A stretch of 64,000 nt of DNA from Circinella umbellata (taxonomy: Eukaryota > Mucoromycota > Mucoromycetes > Mucorales > Lichtheimiaceae): contig JAIWNF010000019.1 of assembly GCA_025093555.1 (NCBI GenBank), forward strand, positions 744,001-808,000, read 5' to 3'. Below, piece after piece: positions 60,950-64,000 of the stretch. Numbering within the stretch: position 1 is the stretch's first letter; each line of letters opens with the position of its first letter. Under the pieces are notes generated by a model that saw nothing but the letters and a program-made list of their open reading frames with translations, searched no databases and had not been told where the DNA came from. A program made the position numbers and the translations under genes.

Positions 60950-61539
60950 TTCTCTGTATTTTTTTATCAACTTCTTTTCATGCTCAACTTCTTTTTTTTT
61001 TATATATATTTATATTATACGGCATTTCCCTCCAAAACAACAACTACATTTTATTATAGCTACATTACTACACCCCAATTTCCACTACTGTTACTGCTAC
61101 TATTGGCACTGTTTTATACTCCATTTTGTATTTCTTTACTCGGTTTCCATTCTTTTTATTTTTTCTTCTTTTTGTTTTTACATCCATCCATATATTCACT
61201 CATTCATCTCATCGTTCTTTCTTTTGTACCTATTGTCTTGTCTTTTCTCTTTTTTTTACCCTTTTACACGCACACAACAATTTATATAATGTTTTCTTTG
61301 TATATCAGCAATTATATATGTTAAAAAAATAAAATAAAATGCAGACTTTTTTTAAGTATAGATATGTATATATATTATGTGGGGTAGTGCTACCTGTGCG
61401 ATTTTTTTTTCTTAGCGGTGCGATTTTTTTCTCGCGGGTGTTTAATTGTAGTGGTACAGCGCAAACAGCCATAGCCAATCCTCTAGTGATATTACCAGTA
61501 CGACTTCTCTTACTAAACGTACTTCATTAAGAAACTTTT
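60950..61539. other. 3' flank of the arrestin gene, leading into the satellite
   Basis: No gene is seen. The stretch is T-rich. Two outlying copies of the GTGCGATTTTTT motif occur at 61396 and 61418, before the regular repeat begins. Confidence 0.6.
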
Positions 61540-62368
61540 TTAAAAAAATTACAAGTGCTTATCCGTGCGATTTTTTTTTCTGAGCGTAGAATATGAGAAA
61601 AAGCTGTGCGATTTTTTTTACTTCTAAATGCCATAGCTGACAGTTTATTTGATAATGTAAAACTAGTCTACTAAAATATAATATAAAGGTATGTCGATTA
61701 TGACTAGTTATTAGCACCAACTTGCTCGCATATTATACACAAAAAACAGATAATGCACTTGGATTATTTGATTAAAAACGGCTTTATTGGTAGTGCGGTG
61801 CGATTTTTTATTTTTTCAAAAAAAATTACAAGTGCTTATCCGTGCGATTTTTTTTTTCTGAGCGTAAAATATGAGAAAAAGCTGTGCGATTTTTTTTTAC
61901 TTCTAAATGCCATAGCTAACAGTTTATTTGATAATGTAAAAGTAGCCTACCAAAATATATAATATAAAAGCTTATTGATTATTACTGGCCATTAGCACCA
62001 ACTTGCTCGCATATTATACACAAAAAACAGATAATGCACTTGGATTATTTGATTAAAAACGGCTTTATTGGTAGTGCGGTGCGATTTTTTATTTTTTCAA
62101 AAAAAATTACAAGTGCTTATCCGTGCGATTTTTTTTGTCTGGGCGTAAAATATGAGAAAAAGCTGTGCGATTTTTTTTTACTTCTAAATGTCATAGCTAA
62201 CAGTTTATTTGATAATGTAAAAGTAGTCTACCAAAATATATAATATAAAAGCTTATTGATTATTACTGGTCATTAGCACCAACTTGCTCGCATATTATAC
62301 ACAAAAAACAGATAATGTACTTGGATTATTTGATTAAAAACGGCTTTATTGGTGCGATTTTTTTTTAT
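61540..62368. repeat. Tandem repeat of about 281 bp, three units, with GTGCGATTTTTT motifs
   Basis: Units repeat at 277-281 bp spacing. Within a unit the motif GTGCG followed by an A and a long T run occurs up to three times, at 61565, 61606, 61798, 61842, 61884, 62079, 62123, 62165 and 62352, with outliers at 61396, 61418 and 62424. Units also share TTAGCACCAACTTGCTCGCA and GATTATTTGATTAAAAACGG. The last two units are nearly identical, so the expansion looks recent. Identical 69-residue open frames inside are taken as by-products. Confidence 0.85.
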
Positions 62369-62807
62369 TGTAGAAATGGTTTTCACAACTACACAGATTT
62401 CCTATTAGCATAACTCATTATTTGTGCGATTTTTCTTCTGATAGCTTAATATGTTGCTTTCATATCTCTCATGGTGTAACGTTCAAAGCCAAAACTATAT
62501 AGAACAGTAAGCTGATTATATCTATTTGTTATTTTATTTCATTAAGATATATTTAAGCTATGTAAAAAGTATTACGTAAAAAGGAAATATAAGTATGGAT
62601 GGTAGAAAGAAAAAGAAAATAAAGTTAAGAATATAGGAATATAAAGTAATTATATGTAATAATAATATAAAAGTAGACAAGTACGTATATATATATGGAA
62701 AAAGAAAATAGATTTTACGTAGTAAAAGAAACTATATGTAAAGAGATTGAGTAATAGTGATCAAGTGGTGATTGTACGAAGTAAAGAATCGAATGATAGT
62801 ATTGTTA
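62369..62807. other. Gap between the satellite and the RTC4-like gene
   Basis: No gene is seen. AT-rich, with a last outlying GTGCGAT motif at 62424 and a TACGTA palindrome at 62682. This is the 3' flank of the RTC4-like gene. Confidence 0.55.
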
Positions 62808-64000
62808 TTAAGTTTCCGGGTACATATTATTGCCCCATACACGACTTTTCTTCATTCGCAATCGTGCATACTCCAAGAGTTTTTGGTCCCCTGCATGTTC
62901 CACCTGCATCATATCAAATTCATTTAGCTTATTGTCTCGTCGAGCCTCTTTTATATCTTCAAGGATTAACCGTGCACCGGTTTCTGGAATTAATACTTGC
63001 TGGATATATGACATAGGTCTTAGACCATATGTTTCAATATTTCCTGAAAGTTTTTTTAAATACATAGAGACTAATGCATTTGCAATAGCAACCTGTCCTC
63101 GATTCCCATAATATCCAACCTATAAGTAATATAAATTGATTTTGTTAAAATTGTTTTATTTGATTGTTACTAAAATTTTAAGTTATCACTATTATACATA
63201 CTGAAAATTCATGCGATTCCTGCAACATTTGAACCATGCTCTGAGCTTTTCTACTTCCAAGCTTTTCTATTGATCTGATGGCTTGCCTCAAATAGAAGCT
63301 GTCCTCCGTCCCAGCAATAATTCCATCAAGTTGGCTCTTTAAATCTTTTATCCGATTATTGAGCTCCCCAAAGTCAATTGACAAAGGATAGGATTCTTCC
63401 AATGCTACTGGCTTGTAATCACATTCAAACCGATGTGTCCAGCAGAAGTGATCACGTTCTTGCTTACTTAAGCCAAGTGTATCATGTAAATTAATGATTT
63501 CTCGCTGCTTCATGCTCATTGGTCCTCGTCTAAGTAAGTACTTCTGGCAATACTTCTGCATTCTTTCGGTTATAGAGTACTTAGAATGAAGGTCTTGTAT
63601 TACTTTTGTGAACGGTGTCGGTAACTTTTTCTTACAGAAGTAGCACTGGCTCACTATATACAACACATACAGTATTAGAACTTTTAGTAATAGGTAGATA
63701 AATATTTTACTGTGAAAAAAATTACACTTACAAGAACCATCACGACCGCCAATCAACCGAGGGCTCAACACGGCATCTGATTCATTGATTTCTAATGTAT
63801 CCATTAGTGTTGGCCGTATCTTGTTGATTGTTGATAGCTTGTAGCATACAAAAGTAGTTTTGTCTGGTTGGCAAGTACTTCTTGTGAGGTTCGTGATACT
63901 CGATTCGTTATAATTTCAACATTGGGTTTAAGATTGTCAAAGCGAGCCAGGAATCGCTCACTATTATGTTCAACAGTTGCAACTGTATAAAAATGAAATC
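62808..64000 (-). CDS. RTC4-like domain protein with putative zinc-binding segment (5' end outside window)
   Basis: Segments that join in frame are 62808..63119, 63202..63653 and 63732..63819, preceded by 63879 to at least 63982. The C-terminal block GYYGNRGQVAIANALVS ... YIQQVLIPETGARLILEDI matches the RTC4-like domain, named for yeast Rtc4 (restriction of telomere capping). Upstream are SQCYFCKKKLPTPF, with a CxxC pair, and WTHRFECDYKP, with His and Cys; together they may bind zinc. NEINESDAVLSPRL-like sequence (LEINESDAVLSPRL) lies before it. The junction at 63820-63878 is unsettled: a 59-nt GT-AG intron restores the frame, but read straight through, the sequence looks coding (NQTKLLLYATSYQQSTRYGQ) and then shifts frame. 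Function of the family is poorly known; a telomere link is only by name. Confidence 0.68.

Noticed and set aside
61753..62243. Two nearly identical 69-residue open frames
   Set aside because: They are one frame repeated by the 281-bp satellite; Phe-rich stretches come from T runs, and similarity reflects recent repeat copying.

Overview
The window looks like nuclear DNA of an early-diverging filamentous fungus, most probably of the Mucoromycota. This is inferred from strong AT-richness, many short GT-AG introns, Gln/Asn-rich low-complexity proteins, fungal-type housekeeping genes (DIS3, Ku70, RFC1, threonine synthase, a CAF120/SKG3-type PH protein) and an RTC4-like gene. I see no rRNA gene, no convincing functional tRNA and no CRISPR array. 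All family names come from reading motifs and remembered family features; no database search was run.

Layout. 1-890 (+): 3' end of an unrecognised Ser/Asn/Gln-rich protein gene. 1808-6533 (-): DIS3, the exosome nuclease, in 17 exons. 6534-10714: gene-poor. 10715-12190 (-): single-exon arrestin-domain protein with two PPxY motifs. 12429-15715 (-): Ku70, 16 exons. 15902-19914 (-): RFC1, 17 exons. 20070-21257 (-): the 3' part of an unrecognised multi-exon gene. 21400-22270: degenerate GGAT/ATCC hexamer arrays. 22948-23503: a solo LTR with a 4-bp target duplication. 23806-25330 (-): a decayed gene that keeps good splice sites at its 3' end. 25381-31735: a gene desert with an ACAGGATTT tandem array and a GC-rich foldable island near 28.2 kb. 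31736-35465 (+): CAF120/SKG3-type PH protein with a Met-rich tail. 35990-37704 (+): threonine synthase, with a Gcn4-type site upstream. 38254-39450 (-): single-pass membrane protein of LEA_2-like type. 40742-41971 (-): wax-synthase-like membrane acyltransferase. 45189-47236 and 51398-53489 (+): two copies of an allantoate-permease-type MFS transporter in a duplicated segment, with a TIR element (47522-48929) in the 3' flank of the first copy only. 57926-60949 (+): a second arrestin-domain protein with a PPxY motif. 61540-62368: about three copies of a 281-bp tandem repeat with a TGCGAT-plus-T-run motif. 62808-64000 (-): RTC4-like protein, running off the right edge.

The clearest shared themes are DNA and RNA maintenance (DIS3, Ku70, RFC1) in an intron-dense minus-strand block, and transporter and trafficking functions (two arrestins, two MFS permeases). 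Exon boundaries were set by hand by matching GT/AG sites to reading phase. For DIS3, Ku70, RFC1, the LEA_2-like gene, both MFS copies and the 57.9-kb arrestin, the summed exon lengths are exact multiples of three. The least explained material is the orphan gene at 20-21.3 kb, the GC island at 28.2 kb, the 281-bp satellite and the TIR element with its internal tRNA-like sequence.
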